From: Azoarcus sp. CIB
Lineage (GTDB): Bacteria > Pseudomonadota > Gammaproteobacteria > Burkholderiales > Rhodocyclaceae
Direction: 5' to 3'
Length of the DNA: 64,000 nt
Assembly (NCBI RefSeq): GCF_001190925.1
Contig: NZ_CP011072.1
Span: forward strand, 2,852,001 to 2,916,000
The notes under the pieces are model-generated. The model was not told the origin of the DNA, did not search any database, and was given only the letters and a program-made list of their open reading frames with translations. Below are positions 32,633-41,944 of the stretch, piece after piece; positions within the stretch are counted from its first letter, which is position 1; every line of letters starts with the position of its first letter. The position numbers and the translations under genes are program-made.

Positions 32633-35482
32633 ATGCTCGGATTGATTCGCATGCTGGGGCTCGCGCCAACCGCCGGGGCCGCCCCTGCCGACACGGAGGT
32701 CTCGCGACGCGAGCCCGCCGTGCCAAGGAACCCCCTCCCGGTGCGGGAGCGCCAGCACCTCGCCTCCCGCCCACCCAGCATCACCGACCTGCTGCCCTGG
32801 CGGGACTTCGACGAGAAGACGGGCACCTTCCTCCTCGAGGACGGCGTCTCGCGCGCTCTGCTCTACGAGCTCGATCCGATGCCGAGCGAGGCCTGCGCCG
32901 ATCAGTATCTCAAGGCGCGCTGCGCGGAGGTCCAGGCGGCGCTCCAGGCCCTGCCCGAATACGACGAAGCCCCGTGGATCGTCCAGTTCTTCTGCAACGA
33001 CGACACGGATCTCTCGTGGCAGATCGAACGCATTCGCGACTACATCGTCTCGGTGCATGCCAAGGCACCCGAGCGGGCACAGCAGATTCTCGCGAGTGAC
33101 TTCACGCGCCACTTCCTCGCCGAGATGGCAGAGCATCTGTCGCTCGTAGCCCGGCCCGAGGGCCTCTTCCTCGATGAGGGGGTGTCGGGCAACCGGTGGC
33201 GCGGCCAGATCCGCCGCGTGCGTTGCGCCATCTATCGCCGATTCCCGCCGCGCTTCGACTTCTCCCGGGAGCTCCTCGATCCCGTCGAGACGCTGCAGCA
33301 GACGGCGCGCGGGCTCATCGCCGGCCTGGCGCAGACCGGCATCCATGCCCGGCCGATGAACGCCGCGGACTTCTACTCGTGGCTGTTGCCGTTCTTCAAC
33401 CCGAAACCCGACTTCGCCAAAACCGTCGGTGACCTCCTCCGGCTGTGTCCGTACCCGCAACCCGACGAGGCGCCAGACGACCTCGATCTTGGGGAGTTGC
33501 TCTTCCTCGCTGCGCCGAAGTCGGATCCGACGGCCGGTCTGTGGTTTTTCGACGGCCGGCCCGTGCGGGCGCTGGCACTGCAGTCGATGCGCAAGCTCCC
33601 CGAGATCGGCCACTTCACCGCCGAGCGCGATCATGCCGGCAAGCTCTTCGCGCGCTTCGACCGCTTTCCCGAAGGCACGATGCTCTCGGCGACCGTCGTG
33701 ATCTGCCCGCAGGACACGATGACCGGTCGCATCGAAACCATCAAGAGCGCCTCGCGCGCAAATATCCTCGAAGCCGCTCACACCTACGACGAGGCGGTGG
33801 CCGTCCTCGACAACATGCGCACCGATAAGCTCTACCCGATGTACCTCACGCTGTTCGTGCGGGGCGACGACACCGCCCAGCTTGGGCGCACGGTGGCAGA
33901 CCTCACCGCCGCCCTGCACACATCGGGGCTCCGCTTCATTCAGCCAGTAGACGAGCTCCACGGCTGCGACGTCTTCCTGCGTGCACTCCCGATGTGCTTC
34001 GACCCCCGGTTCGACGCGCGCCACCTGCGCCGCTCACGCCTCGCCTTCGCTTCCCAGATCGCGTCCCTGCTTCCCCTCTATGGGCGCGCCCGCGGCACCG
34101 GCAACCCCGGCTTCTGGCTGTGGAACCGCGGCGGCGAGCCCCTCCTGTTCGACCCCTTGAATCCGCACGATCGCAACAAGAACGCCCATCTCCTCACTCT
34201 GGGTCCGACCGGCGCCGGCAAGTCGGCGACCCTGTGCTATCTCGCGATGCAGATGATGGCGATCTACCGACCACGCTTCTTCATCATCGACGCAGGGAAA
34301 TCCTTCGGCCTCCTGGGCGAGCACATGCGCCGCCACGGGCTCACCGTCAACCAGGTCGAGCTCACCCCCGATACGCATGTCAGCCTGCCACCCTTCGCGA
34401 TGGCCCCGCGGCTCTTCGATCAGGAAGGCATCAAGGCCCTCGACGAGGCATTCCGGACGCCGGGTGACGATGAGCTCCCGGACTCGGACCCCGACGGGCT
34501 CCCCGCGTCGCCCGAGGACGATGACGAAGGTGCGGACCCCGGCAAGCGCGACATCCTGGGCGAGATGGTCATCGCGACGACGCTGATGATTACTGGCGGA
34601 GAGGAATGCGAGATGCGCAAGATGAGTCGCGCGGACCGCTACCTGGTCGCTCGGGGAATCCTGGCCGCCGCGCGCCAAGCCCGCGACCGCGGCCAGCCGC
34701 ATCCCCGGGTGCAGGACGTCGCCCACGCCCTGATGGCCATGCGTGACGACGAGGATCTGGGGCCCTCGCGGCGCGACCGGGCCGAGGAGATGGGCCAGGC
34801 CATGATGGTCTTCTGCGACGGTCTGCGCGGAAGGCTCTTCAACCGGTACGGCGCGACCTGGCCGGATGCTGACGTGACGATCGTGGAGATGGGCACGCTG
34901 GCGCAGGAGGGATATGAGGATGCCCTCGCGGTCGCCTATACGTCCCTGATCACCCATGTCCAGGCGCTGGCCGAGGCGACCCAGTATGACCACCGCCCCA
35001 TCATCAACCTCACCGACGAAGGGCACATCATCACGGCCAATGATCTGCTGAACGTCTACTCCGTCAAGATTACCAAGATGTGGCGGAAGCTCGGCGCGTG
35101 GTACTGGCTCGGCACCCAGAACATGCAGGACTTTCCGGCATCGGCCTCCCGAATTCTCAACATGTGCGAGCACTGGGTGCTCCTCACCATGGACCGCGAC
35201 GAGATCGAGCAGGTCGCCCGCTTCCGTACCTTAACCCCCGAACAGCGCGCGCTGATGGAGTCCGCTCGCAAGGAGCCTCCGAAGTACACCGAGGGGGTGA
35301 TCCTCAATCCGCAAATGCAGGCCCTCTTCAGGAACGTGCCCCCGCCGCTCGCCATCGCGCTCGCGATGACGGAGAAGCACGAGAAGGCCTGGCGCCTGGA
35401 CATCATGAAGGCCACCGGCTGCACCGAACTCGAGGCGGCCTACGCGATTTCCCGCGAGATCGCGGCGAAGAGGGCAGCGTGA
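32633..35482 (+). CDS. VirB4/TraC-type conjugative transfer ATPase (TIGR03744)
   Basis: 949 residues; the main energy-providing ATPase of pilus assembly. The N-terminal TraC/VirB4 domain includes ITDLLPWRDFDEKTGTFLLE. Walker A (LGPTGAGKSATLCYLA) is near residue 523 and Walker B (IINLTDEGHI) near 789; a downstream NMQDFPASASRILNMCEHW block is typical of the family. The insert after the Walker A domain contains a very acidic run (about 615-640). It ends in an ATGA overlap with the next gene. Confidence 0.93.
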   Translation: MLGLIRMLGLAPTAGAAPADTEVSRREPAVPRNPLPVRERQHLASRPPSITDLLPWRDFDEKTGTFLLEDGVSRALLYELDPMPSEACADQYLKARCAEVQAALQALPEYDEAPWIVQFFCNDDTDLSWQIERIRDYIVSVHAKAPERAQQILASDFTRHFLAEMAEHLSLVARPEGLFLDEGVSGNRWRGQIRRVRCAIYRRFPPRFDFSRELLDPVETLQQTARGLIAGLAQTGIHARPMNAADFYSWLLPFFNPKPDFAKTVGDLLRLCPYPQPDEAPDDLDLGELLFLAAPKSDPTAGLWFFDGRPVRALALQSMRKLPEIGHFTAERDHAGKLFARFDRFPEGTMLSATVVICPQDTMTGRIETIKSASRANILEAAHTYDEAVAVLDNMRTDKLYPMYLTLFVRGDDTAQLGRTVADLTAALHTSGLRFIQPVDELHGCDVFLRALPMCFDPRFDARHLRRSRLAFASQIASLLPLYGRARGTGNPGFWLWNRGGEPLLFDPLNPHDRNKNAHLLTLGPTGAGKSATLCYLAMQMMAIYRPRFFIIDAGKSFGLLGEHMRRHGLTVNQVELTPDTHVSLPPFAMAPRLFDQEGIKALDEAFRTPGDDELPDSDPDGLPASPEDDDEGADPGKRDILGEMVIATTLMITGGEECEMRKMSRADRYLVARGILAAARQARDRGQPHPRVQDVAHALMAMRDDEDLGPSRRDRAEEMGQAMMVFCDGLRGRLFNRYGATWPDADVTIVEMGTLAQEGYEDALAVAYTSLITHVQALAEATQYDHRPIINLTDEGHIITANDLLNVYSVKITKMWRKLGAWYWLGTQNMQDFPASASRILNMCEHWVLLTMDRDEIEQVARFRTLTPEQRALMESARKEPPKYTEGVILNPQMQALFRNVPPPLAIALAMTEKHEKAWRLDIMKATGCTELEAAYAISREIAAKRAA

Positions 35483-36018
35483 TGGACACACAGGATCCGC
35501 GCGAACCCCTTGCCGCCGACCTTATCCTAGCCGCGCAGCTCGATCGGGTCACGGCCGAAGCCCGCGGACACCACCGGCTGCTCTTCCTGGAGTGCGTGCC
35601 CGACGACGCATTTGCCGTGTGGGCCCGCGCCAAGGCGCTCTCGGAGCCGGACGACGTGGCCTACATCCACCTTCTGGCGAGCGGCCAAGGCCTCATTTCC
35701 GGGGTCATCGTCGGCCTCGAGGTGGACGGCGACGACTTGGACGAAGACCTCAACACCGTGCTCTTCGGGCGGGCTCTGGTCCTCGTGTCCGGCATCGACA
35801 AAGCCCGCCAGCACCTGGGCGAGCGCCTGTTCCAGTGGCTGGAATGGGCCGCCATCCAGCTGCCGCTGACGGTTGCCAATACCGCGGACGCGACGCCGTT
35901 CGTAAGTCGCCTCGGGCACCACCCCGTCGCCGTCGACCAGATCCTCGACGGCCGGTTCTCGGGCACAGCCGCCGAGCTCGCGGGCCGTGTCATCAAATCC
36001 TCACGGACGAACCCATGA
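35482..36018 (+). CDS. Unrecognised ICE protein between VirB4 and the TIGR03755 gene
   Basis: 178 residues, soluble, acidic, no signal peptide. Visible pieces are ECVPDDAFAVWARAKALSEP and the helix around RLFQWLEWAAIQLPL. I do not recognise a family. It is coupled at both ends (its ATG overlaps the virB4 stop, its stop overlaps the next ATG), so it is surely translated as part of the operon and may be a cytoplasmic partner of the ATPase. Confidence 0.65.
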   Translation: MDTQDPREPLAADLILAAQLDRVTAEARGHHRLLFLECVPDDAFAVWARAKALSEPDDVAYIHLLASGQGLISGVIVGLEVDGDDLDEDLNTVLFGRALVLVSGIDKARQHLGERLFQWLEWAAIQLPLTVANTADATPFVSRLGHHPVAVDQILDGRFSGTAAELAGRVIKSSRTNP

Positions 36019-37334
36019 AGACGATGCGAAGCATTGCCGCCGCCGTCCTCCTTGGCCTCGCCGCCACGGCCCTCCAGGCGGCGGACATCCCGAGCACCCG
36101 ATCCGGCCTCTACTACCGACTGGGAGGCGGCGATTCCGCTTCGCGTGCGGCCAACCCCCACGGCGTGCCCTATAAGCTCGCCCTGTCGGGGGTCGCCCGC
36201 CTCCACTACTCGTGCGGAGCCTATGACTTCGAGGTTTCGTTCCAGAACCTCATGAACCGGTTCGCGCAACTCGGCACCCAGGTCACGAACGCCGTTCAGG
36301 CCGGCATCGCCGCGTTGCCGCTGTACCTGTTCCAGCGGGCATCGCCCGGACTGTACGAGCTATTCCAGACCTACGCGAAGAAGGCCGAGGTGGCAATCCA
36401 GATCGCCACCAAGAGCTGCGAGGAGATGGAGGCCCAGATCAAGGCCGGCGAGGATCCCTACGAGGATTTCATCCGCATGGCCCGGGGCGAGGCCTGGAAG
36501 CAGCAGGCGACCGTCACCAGCGATGTGGTGGTGGCGAAGGACAAGGTCAATGCCAGTGCCGGGAATGAGGGCATCAGTTGGATCGGAGGGGAAAAGGCCG
36601 GGGGAGTCGCCCAGGAGCCTGTCCGAATAGTGTATGACACAGTATTCGGGGGCTTCAACGTCACAATGGGGCAATCGCCCAAGACGCCGGCTGCAGCCTA
36701 TCCTGCCGTCAAGTTGACAGAGACCTTTCCCTCTCCGGGAAGCGCCGCCACCTTCGGAACGGACGTACTTGGCGATGTGGAGATAAGTACCTGCAAGGAA
36801 AATGCCTGCCCCGTACCTCAGTCGAAGACCGGCCTTGGCCTGATTCAGAAGTTCGAGCTTGAAATCCCGGTCGTGCAACGGCAAGTCGACGCCGTATTTG
36901 CCAACGTCGTGCCACGCGGGACGGATCTCGCGGCGGCGTCCGCTCCCGGTATCGTCGTGACCCGCGAGCTCGCCGACGCCATTCGCGAGCTTCCTGCCAT
37001 CGAGCAAGGCATTGCGCGCCAGCGCCTGGTCCAGGACGTGGCACTAGCGAGGACCGTCGACAAGGCACTGATCATCAGGAACCTGCTCCTGACGGGACGG
37101 ATGATCCCCGAGGTGTACAAGACCGCCAATACACAGATCGAATCGAAGCTCGCCGAGCTGAATCGCCACATCGACGACGTGCTCTACGAGGCCAACGTCC
37201 GTAAACGCATCATCTCCGAAACGGCGACCATCCTGCTGGACAATTATCACGCCGCGCGCGCCGCTTCGGCCGCGAATGCCGTGCAGCAGCCGGTCGACCA
37301 GCGGCCCATGATCGACGGGCGGGTCAGGAAATGA
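36015..37334 (+). CDS. ICE transfer protein TIGR03755 (PFL_4711; TraH-like)
   Basis: 439 residues. Signal peptide (1-22, ALQAA), then the conserved LYYRLGGGDSASRAANPHG block and the helical YSCGAYDFEVSFQNLMNRF segment; a C-terminal helical domain ends VRKRIISETATILLDNYHAA. Family members are secreted assembly factors, by analogy with TraH. It overlaps its neighbours by 4 bp on both sides. An internal stretch (36550-36850) reads less GC-rich than its surroundings. Confidence 0.83.
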   Translation: MKTMRSIAAAVLLGLAATALQAADIPSTRSGLYYRLGGGDSASRAANPHGVPYKLALSGVARLHYSCGAYDFEVSFQNLMNRFAQLGTQVTNAVQAGIAALPLYLFQRASPGLYELFQTYAKKAEVAIQIATKSCEEMEAQIKAGEDPYEDFIRMARGEAWKQQATVTSDVVVAKDKVNASAGNEGISWIGGEKAGGVAQEPVRIVYDTVFGGFNVTMGQSPKTPAAAYPAVKLTETFPSPGSAATFGTDVLGDVEISTCKENACPVPQSKTGLGLIQKFELEIPVVQRQVDAVFANVVPRGTDLAAASAPGIVVTRELADAIRELPAIEQGIARQRLVQDVALARTVDKALIIRNLLLTGRMIPEVYKTANTQIESKLAELNRHIDDVLYEANVRKRIISETATILLDNYHAARAASAANAVQQPVDQRPMIDGRVRK

Positions 37335-37708
37335 CGGTTCATCCGTTGCCGTCGCGACGCCGACGCCTCGTCACTCGTCCTCTCGCCCGCTCGGTCATGG
37401 CCGCACTGCTGGCGATTGTCGGGCTCGCCGCCTTCGTCGTGGTAGCGCTGATTGCGCTCGGATTCCGCGACGATCTGGAGGTCCTGCATCAGGTCGTCGG
37501 GCGGATCAAACCGTACCTGGCCGGATTACACCTCCTCGCGATCGGCGCCCTGTGGCTGGCCTGGCCATGGCTCACCCAGCGCTTGCCGGCGCACTGGCCC
37601 AACGAAGCCCGCGCGGCCTTCCTGGGCGCGCGCCACCGGATCTGCATCGGCTTGCTCTTCATCGAGCTCCTCGTGGTGCTCGGAATTCCATTCGGCCACA
37701 GCATGTAG
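37331..37708 (+). CDS. Small integral membrane protein of the transfer operon
   Basis: 125 residues with an arginine-rich start and three hydrophobic helices (about 20-44, 62-80, 103-120). No family recognised. The ATG overlaps the preceding stop (ATGA). It lies just ahead of the TraG-N gene and is perhaps a membrane partner of that protein. Confidence 0.65.
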   Translation: MTVHPLPSRRRRLVTRPLARSVMAALLAIVGLAAFVVVALIALGFRDDLEVLHQVVGRIKPYLAGLHLLAIGALWLAWPWLTQRLPAHWPNEARAAFLGARHRICIGLLFIELLVVLGIPFGHSM

Positions 37709-37719
37709 GAGGACCTGCC

Positions 37720-39309
37720 GTGAGCGTCGACAGTTACCTGGAGCTCTTCACCACCATGTACGGCTGGGCGTTCGCGGGCATCTTTCGCGACATCCTCGTG
37801 GACACTGGCATCATCTTCCTCCCCTTCCTCTTCATCATCATCGGCACCTGGTTGCGCGCCCACGAAATGAACGCCGTCGAAGGCGCCGATGCGGCCTGGA
37901 TGGTGAGGAAAATGGAGGTCGAGTTCTGGACCGCCATCTTCGTCATGGCCTTCTGCTTCACGCCGGTCGGCACCAGCCTCCAAAACGTCAGTCTCCGCCA
38001 CACGCCCGCAGCGACCGCGCTCAATCCGGCTCCCGCCACTGCAACCGGAACGAGCTCGGACAGCACCTACGACGATGCCTTCAGCTCGGTGCCGCAGAAC
38101 CTTGCGCTGCCCCCCTGGTGGTTTTCCGTCATGGGCCTGTCTGCCGGGTTCAATGATGCGGTGCGCGGCGGCATCTCGGGCGGCTTGAGCGGCCTCCGGG
38201 AAGTGGAAGAATTCGCCCGCTCCGCCGCGGTGGAGGATCCGACCCTGCGCGCGGAGGTGCAGCGCTTCTACAACGAATGCTACCTGCCAGGCCGGTCCCG
38301 TTATCTCGAAAATCCGCCATCCCCTGCCGCGGCTGCCGCGCTGGAGGCCTACGGCGAAGGGGATCCCGACTGGATGGGAAGCCACGCCTTTCAGGCCGAC
38401 CCGAACCTCTACCCGGCCCTGCATGCGCGTGCCGGCGTGCCGGGGTTCGCTCTCGACAAAGCCGTCCAGGATGCGGATATGGATGCCAACACCGCAGTCC
38501 CGGACTACGGGCGCCCCACCTGTCTCGAATGGTGGGCGGATCCTGCGATCGGGGTGCGAGCCAAGCTGGTCAAGGGCGTCGGCAATCTCGCGGCGATGTC
38601 GACCTCGCTGACCGAGAAGGTGGCGCTGGTGTTCAGCCCAGTCGCCGTCGAGAAGCGGGAGGACGGACTGGCAAGGCTCGCCACGGGGCGGTCAAATCCG
38701 GCGCTCGCGCCCGAGACGATGCTCCCCGATGACAATCGCCGCTGGTACCAGGCCTTACTCGGAGCCGGACCCGACGTCGCAGGAATGGCGGGGATGGTGA
38801 ACAAGGCGCTCCACACCCAGGCTTCCCGCTTTCCCATCATCCAGTTCGCAACCCTGGCCCAGCCCCTGATCCTGATGGGTATCTACATGTTCCTGCCCCT
38901 GATCCTGGTCTTCGGGCGCTACAGCCTTCAGATCATGTTCCTGGGCGCGCTTGCCATCTTCACGGTCAAGCTTTGGGCGGTCCTCTGGTACATCGCGATG
39001 TGGATCGACGAACACCTGTGGATCGCGATGTACCCGGACGCCGAGCACCTGCTGCTGAACGTCCTGCACCTGGAGTTCGACGCGGCGCTCAAGCGTAGCA
39101 CCTTGAATACGCTGCTCATCGGCCTTTATCTCGGCCTACCCCTGATCTGGAGCGGGATGATGGGATGGGCGAGCCTGCACGTAGTGCATGGCATCGATGC
39201 CATGAAGCACAGTGCAATCACCGCGGGGATGGCGGCGGGCCAATCCGGAGCAAATATCGCCACCCGCTTTGTCGGTGGCGTCGGGCACACACTCCGGCGG
39301 GGACGATGA
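37720..39309 (+). CDS. TraG N-terminal-domain conjugation protein
   Basis: 529 residues, polytopic: helices near 12-45, 68-85, then a large periplasmic part and a C-terminal cluster of helices (about 375-500). The start (YLELFTTMYGWAFAGIFRDIL, shared region) and the EMNAVEGADAAWMVRKMEVEFW stretch are typical of TraG-N proteins of SXT/PFGI-type ICEs, involved in mating-pair stabilisation and pilus assembly. Start is a GTG behind AGGAGG. It is the last gene before a reverse-strand insertion. Confidence 0.87.
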   Translation: MSVDSYLELFTTMYGWAFAGIFRDILVDTGIIFLPFLFIIIGTWLRAHEMNAVEGADAAWMVRKMEVEFWTAIFVMAFCFTPVGTSLQNVSLRHTPAATALNPAPATATGTSSDSTYDDAFSSVPQNLALPPWWFSVMGLSAGFNDAVRGGISGGLSGLREVEEFARSAAVEDPTLRAEVQRFYNECYLPGRSRYLENPPSPAAAAALEAYGEGDPDWMGSHAFQADPNLYPALHARAGVPGFALDKAVQDADMDANTAVPDYGRPTCLEWWADPAIGVRAKLVKGVGNLAAMSTSLTEKVALVFSPVAVEKREDGLARLATGRSNPALAPETMLPDDNRRWYQALLGAGPDVAGMAGMVNKALHTQASRFPIIQFATLAQPLILMGIYMFLPLILVFGRYSLQIMFLGALAIFTVKLWAVLWYIAMWIDEHLWIAMYPDAEHLLLNVLHLEFDAALKRSTLNTLLIGLYLGLPLIWSGMMGWASLHVVHGIDAMKHSAITAGMAAGQSGANIATRFVGGVGHTLRRGR

Positions 39310-39323
39310 TGATGGCGTCAGAC

Positions 39324-39632
39324 TCAGAAATGGACGATCGGGTCACCGGAATATGCGCCGACTCTCTCCCCGTTGCGACCGACAGAGACCGGTTCGCGAC
39401 CATGCACCGTGTAACCGGTGTAAGCCCCCTCGGTAATGTCCAGGCCCCCAAAAGGTCCGTAGTCGAACGGCGCAATGTCGTGACGTCCGAACGCGTCAGC
39501 GCTGCGTTCATGGCTCTCTGCATACTCGTCACGCCCTGTCGTCAGGAAGAAAGCCAACAGCTTCGCCATGCCCGCCAGGAGGGCAAACGCGCAAACGAAC
39601 GTCGTACGGATCAAGTTCGCAATTGGCTTCAT
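39324..39632 (-). CDS. Small reverse-strand protein inside the transfer operon
   Basis: 102 residues with an excellent ribosome site (AGGAGG, 6 bp from the ATG). One N-terminal helix (about 10-31, FVCAFALLAGMAKLLAFFLT) is followed by a glycine/tyrosine-rich tail (FDYGPFGGLDITEGAYTGYT). It is convergent with TraG-N and divergent from the DsbC-like gene, with only 32 bp between the start codons. Related ICEs often carry a DUF3742 gene near here; I see only positional, not clear sequence, likeness. Function unknown. Confidence 0.62.
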   Translation of the reverse strand: MKPIANLIRTTFVCAFALLAGMAKLLAFFLTTGRDEYAESHERSADAFGRHDIAPFDYGPFGGLDITEGAYTGYTVHGREPVSVGRNGERVGAYSGDPIVHF

Positions 39633-39664
39633 ACGTGCCTCCTACACAGGTGAGGAATGTACCA

Positions 39665-40483
39665 ATGACAATCACCCACTCTGAAAAATACGCCGCCCGA
39701 CCCGGTACGTACACCTCGAAGATGTACCGCGCTGTAAGCCATGTGGCGGGCGCGATCCTCCTGTCCTTCTCCCTCGGCATCGCCACGGCCGATCCGATCA
39801 AGGCGTCCGACGACATCAAGGCCGCCGTCACGCGCAACACCGCCGGACAGGTCCGGCCCGACTCGGTGGCCCCCACGCCAGTTTCCGGCATCTACGAGAT
39901 CGTCAATGGAACGGACGTCTTCTATGTGGACGCGACCGGGCGCTACGCCTTCGTGGAGGGTCGCCTGGTGGACATGGTTGATCGCCGCGACCTCACGCAG
40001 GCGAGGCTCGAAGCGCTCGCGGCAATCCCCTTCGCCGATCTGCCGCTCGACCTTGCGATCAAGACGGTGCGCGGGAACGGCTCGCGGCGGCTCGCCGTGT
40101 TCGAGGATCCGGCTTGCCCTGCGTGCCGGTCGCTGCAGCCTACGCTCGCCGCACTCGACAATGTGACGATCTACACCTTCACGTACCCCGTTGTCTCCCC
40201 CGAATCGATTCCCGCAGCGGTGGCCGCCTGGTGCGGCACGGGCGGTCAACAGGCCGGTCAATGGCAGGCCTACATGGAAGGCGCGCCGGCGCCACGGCAG
40301 ATCGAGCCCCACTGCGAGCCGGCCATGGAGCGGGTCGGGCGGATCGTCGAGTTCGGGCGTAGCCGTGGTATCCGCAACACGCCCACCCTCGTGCTGGCCG
40401 ACGGGCGCCGGGTGGTCGGGGCGATCCCCGGCCCCGAGCTCGAGGAAGCCCTGACGCGCACTGCCGGGAAAGCAAGCAGGTGA
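39665..40483 (+). CDS. DsbC/DsbG-like thiol-disulfide protein of the ICE
   Basis: 272 residues: N-terminal extension with a hydrophobic export signal (about 22-42), a DsbC-N-like dimerisation part (VSGIYEIVNGTDVFYVDATG) and a thioredoxin fold with the active site C151-PA-C154 in VFEDPACPACRSL. Classical DsbC has CGYC; CPAC is a variant. A cis-proline loop (IRNTPTLVLADGR) is present. It probably isomerises disulfides in cysteine-rich transfer proteins such as the TraU-like product two genes downstream. The start follows GAGGAA. Confidence 0.85.
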   Translation: MTITHSEKYAARPGTYTSKMYRAVSHVAGAILLSFSLGIATADPIKASDDIKAAVTRNTAGQVRPDSVAPTPVSGIYEIVNGTDVFYVDATGRYAFVEGRLVDMVDRRDLTQARLEALAAIPFADLPLDLAIKTVRGNGSRRLAVFEDPACPACRSLQPTLAALDNVTIYTFTYPVVSPESIPAAVAAWCGTGGQQAGQWQAYMEGAPAPRQIEPHCEPAMERVGRIVEFGRSRGIRNTPTLVLADGRRVVGAIPGPELEEALTRTAGKASR

Positions 40484-40899
40484 ACACGACGATGCGGCGG
40501 CTCGTCGCGTCACTGGCCTGCGCCGCCGCCCTTCCGCCCGTCCAGGCTCAGGAGCGGGTCGAGGTCTTCCTGCTCGGCACCCAGCACGTGCGCGGCACGG
40601 GAACGGCGACGGTGTATCACGTTGACGGCATGGAACGAATTAATGCCGCCCTGTCCGCCGGGCTACCCCCCGACCCCGCTCGGGCCGAAGCGATCGCCAG
40701 GCGCCGCTTCGAGGCGCTCACCGAGGCCGACCGCCGGGCGATCGGGATCAGCACACAGGGCCTGGCCGCGGCCATGCAGTACCGGCTCATCAAGGTGCCG
40801 GCGATCGTCTTCGATGGGGCGGCCGTGGTTTACGGCGTGGAGGACGTGGATCAGGCCCGCGCCATCTACCAGACATGGCGTGCCCGGCGCGGCCGGTAG
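40480..40899 (+). CDS. ICE protein TIGR03757/DUF1525 family
   Basis: About 139 residues. Signal peptide (about 1-23, ending VQAQ), then VEVFLLGTQHVRGTGTATVY and YRLIKVPAIVFDGAAVVYGV with DVDQARAIYQ, the DUF1525 signature (TrbC/TraW-like, thioredoxin-fold-like). It normally precedes the TraU-like gene, as here. Start is GTG overlapping the upstream stop; an ATG four codons later (40492) is a good alternative. Confidence 0.82.
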   Translation: MNTTMRRLVASLACAAALPPVQAQERVEVFLLGTQHVRGTGTATVYHVDGMERINAALSAGLPPDPARAEAIARRRFEALTEADRRAIGISTQGLAAAMQYRLIKVPAIVFDGAAVVYGVEDVDQARAIYQTWRARRGR

Positions 40900-40910
40900 G
40901 AGGAAGCGGC

Positions 40911-41939
40911 ATGTACGCATATTCCGTCACCCGGTCGGCCGCGGCGCCGCGTCTGCACGCGCTCCTGGCCGCCTGCCTCGTCACCTGCGCGCCCCAGTCG
41001 GGCGCTGTGGAGATCACCACCACCGCTGCCCTCCTCGCCCAGGCAGTCGCAAGCTACCCGGCCTGCGCTGCTTGGCATGTGTCGGGGATCTGCTACTGGT
41101 TGCAGTGCACGCCCACCGGCTGTTCCATCAGGACATCCACCCGCTTCAGCCACTTCGCCCCCGACCTGGTAGTGAGCACCTACCATGATGTAACCACGCA
41201 CCCCTGGCCCGAGCTTGGCATCCCGCTCGCGGCCGCGAGCCAAGGCCTCCTCGGGACACTGCTCGGCATCGATCTGGCCGACAGCGCCGGAACCCACTCG
41301 CAGACCGATCGCACAGACAAGCAGCGGCGCTTCCGCGACGCGGATGTCATCGGCCATCCCGCGGCTGGACTGCCCGACCTCGTCACCTGCCCCTCGGCCG
41401 TGACTCCCTTCGTGCCCTACTACCAATCGACCCTGGACGCGGCCGTGTGGCGTTCTTATCTGCCAGCAGAGCTCCTGCTTCCTGCCTCCTGGGTGCCGGG
41501 CATGCGCGAGGTCGGCGCCTGGCCGCTCAACACCTGGGGCAACCTCTATCCGCGCACCGGCGAGGTGGTGCAGCAGCACGAGGTCAAGGCCGCCGCGGTC
41601 CTGTCGCAGCGCATCGCCGATTTCATCACCCGGCCGGCGCAACCGCACGTCTACGCCTACGTCGCCTCGGGCGGCACGCGGCGCCGGCGCGGTCAGCTGG
41701 TATGGGATCCGCCGCCGGCGCGGGAAAACGATCCCATGGGTGGCCTGTGGCAGATGAACGTCGCGCTCCCCACACCCTGCCACGTCTTCGGGCTCAATGA
41801 CACTGCGAGCCCAGTCTCCTACGGCGACGCCATGACCACCCGTTCCGGAAGCTACGCCTACACGCTGTGGCGTCCGTACGCCTGCTGCCGGGTGCGCGGC
41901 CAGATCTTTCTCGGCAGCATCCAGTTCGGCTTGTGGTGA
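40911..41939 (+). CDS. TraU-like transfer protein TIGR03756 (PFL_4710)
   Basis: 342 residues with a signal peptide (to about 32) and many cysteines in the mature part (YPACAAWHVSGICYWLQCTP, shared block). The end CCRVRGQIFLGSIQFGLW is characteristic of TraU-type mating-pair stabilisation proteins. Cysteine content fits the DsbC-like gene next door. The ATG follows AGGAGG. Confidence 0.87.
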   Translation: MYAYSVTRSAAAPRLHALLAACLVTCAPQSGAVEITTTAALLAQAVASYPACAAWHVSGICYWLQCTPTGCSIRTSTRFSHFAPDLVVSTYHDVTTHPWPELGIPLAAASQGLLGTLLGIDLADSAGTHSQTDRTDKQRRFRDADVIGHPAAGLPDLVTCPSAVTPFVPYYQSTLDAAVWRSYLPAELLLPASWVPGMREVGAWPLNTWGNLYPRTGEVVQQHEVKAAAVLSQRIADFITRPAQPHVYAYVASGGTRRRRGQLVWDPPPARENDPMGGLWQMNVALPTPCHVFGLNDTASPVSYGDAMTTRSGSYAYTLWRPYACCRVRGQIFLGSIQFGLW

Positions 41940-41944
41940 ATGCG

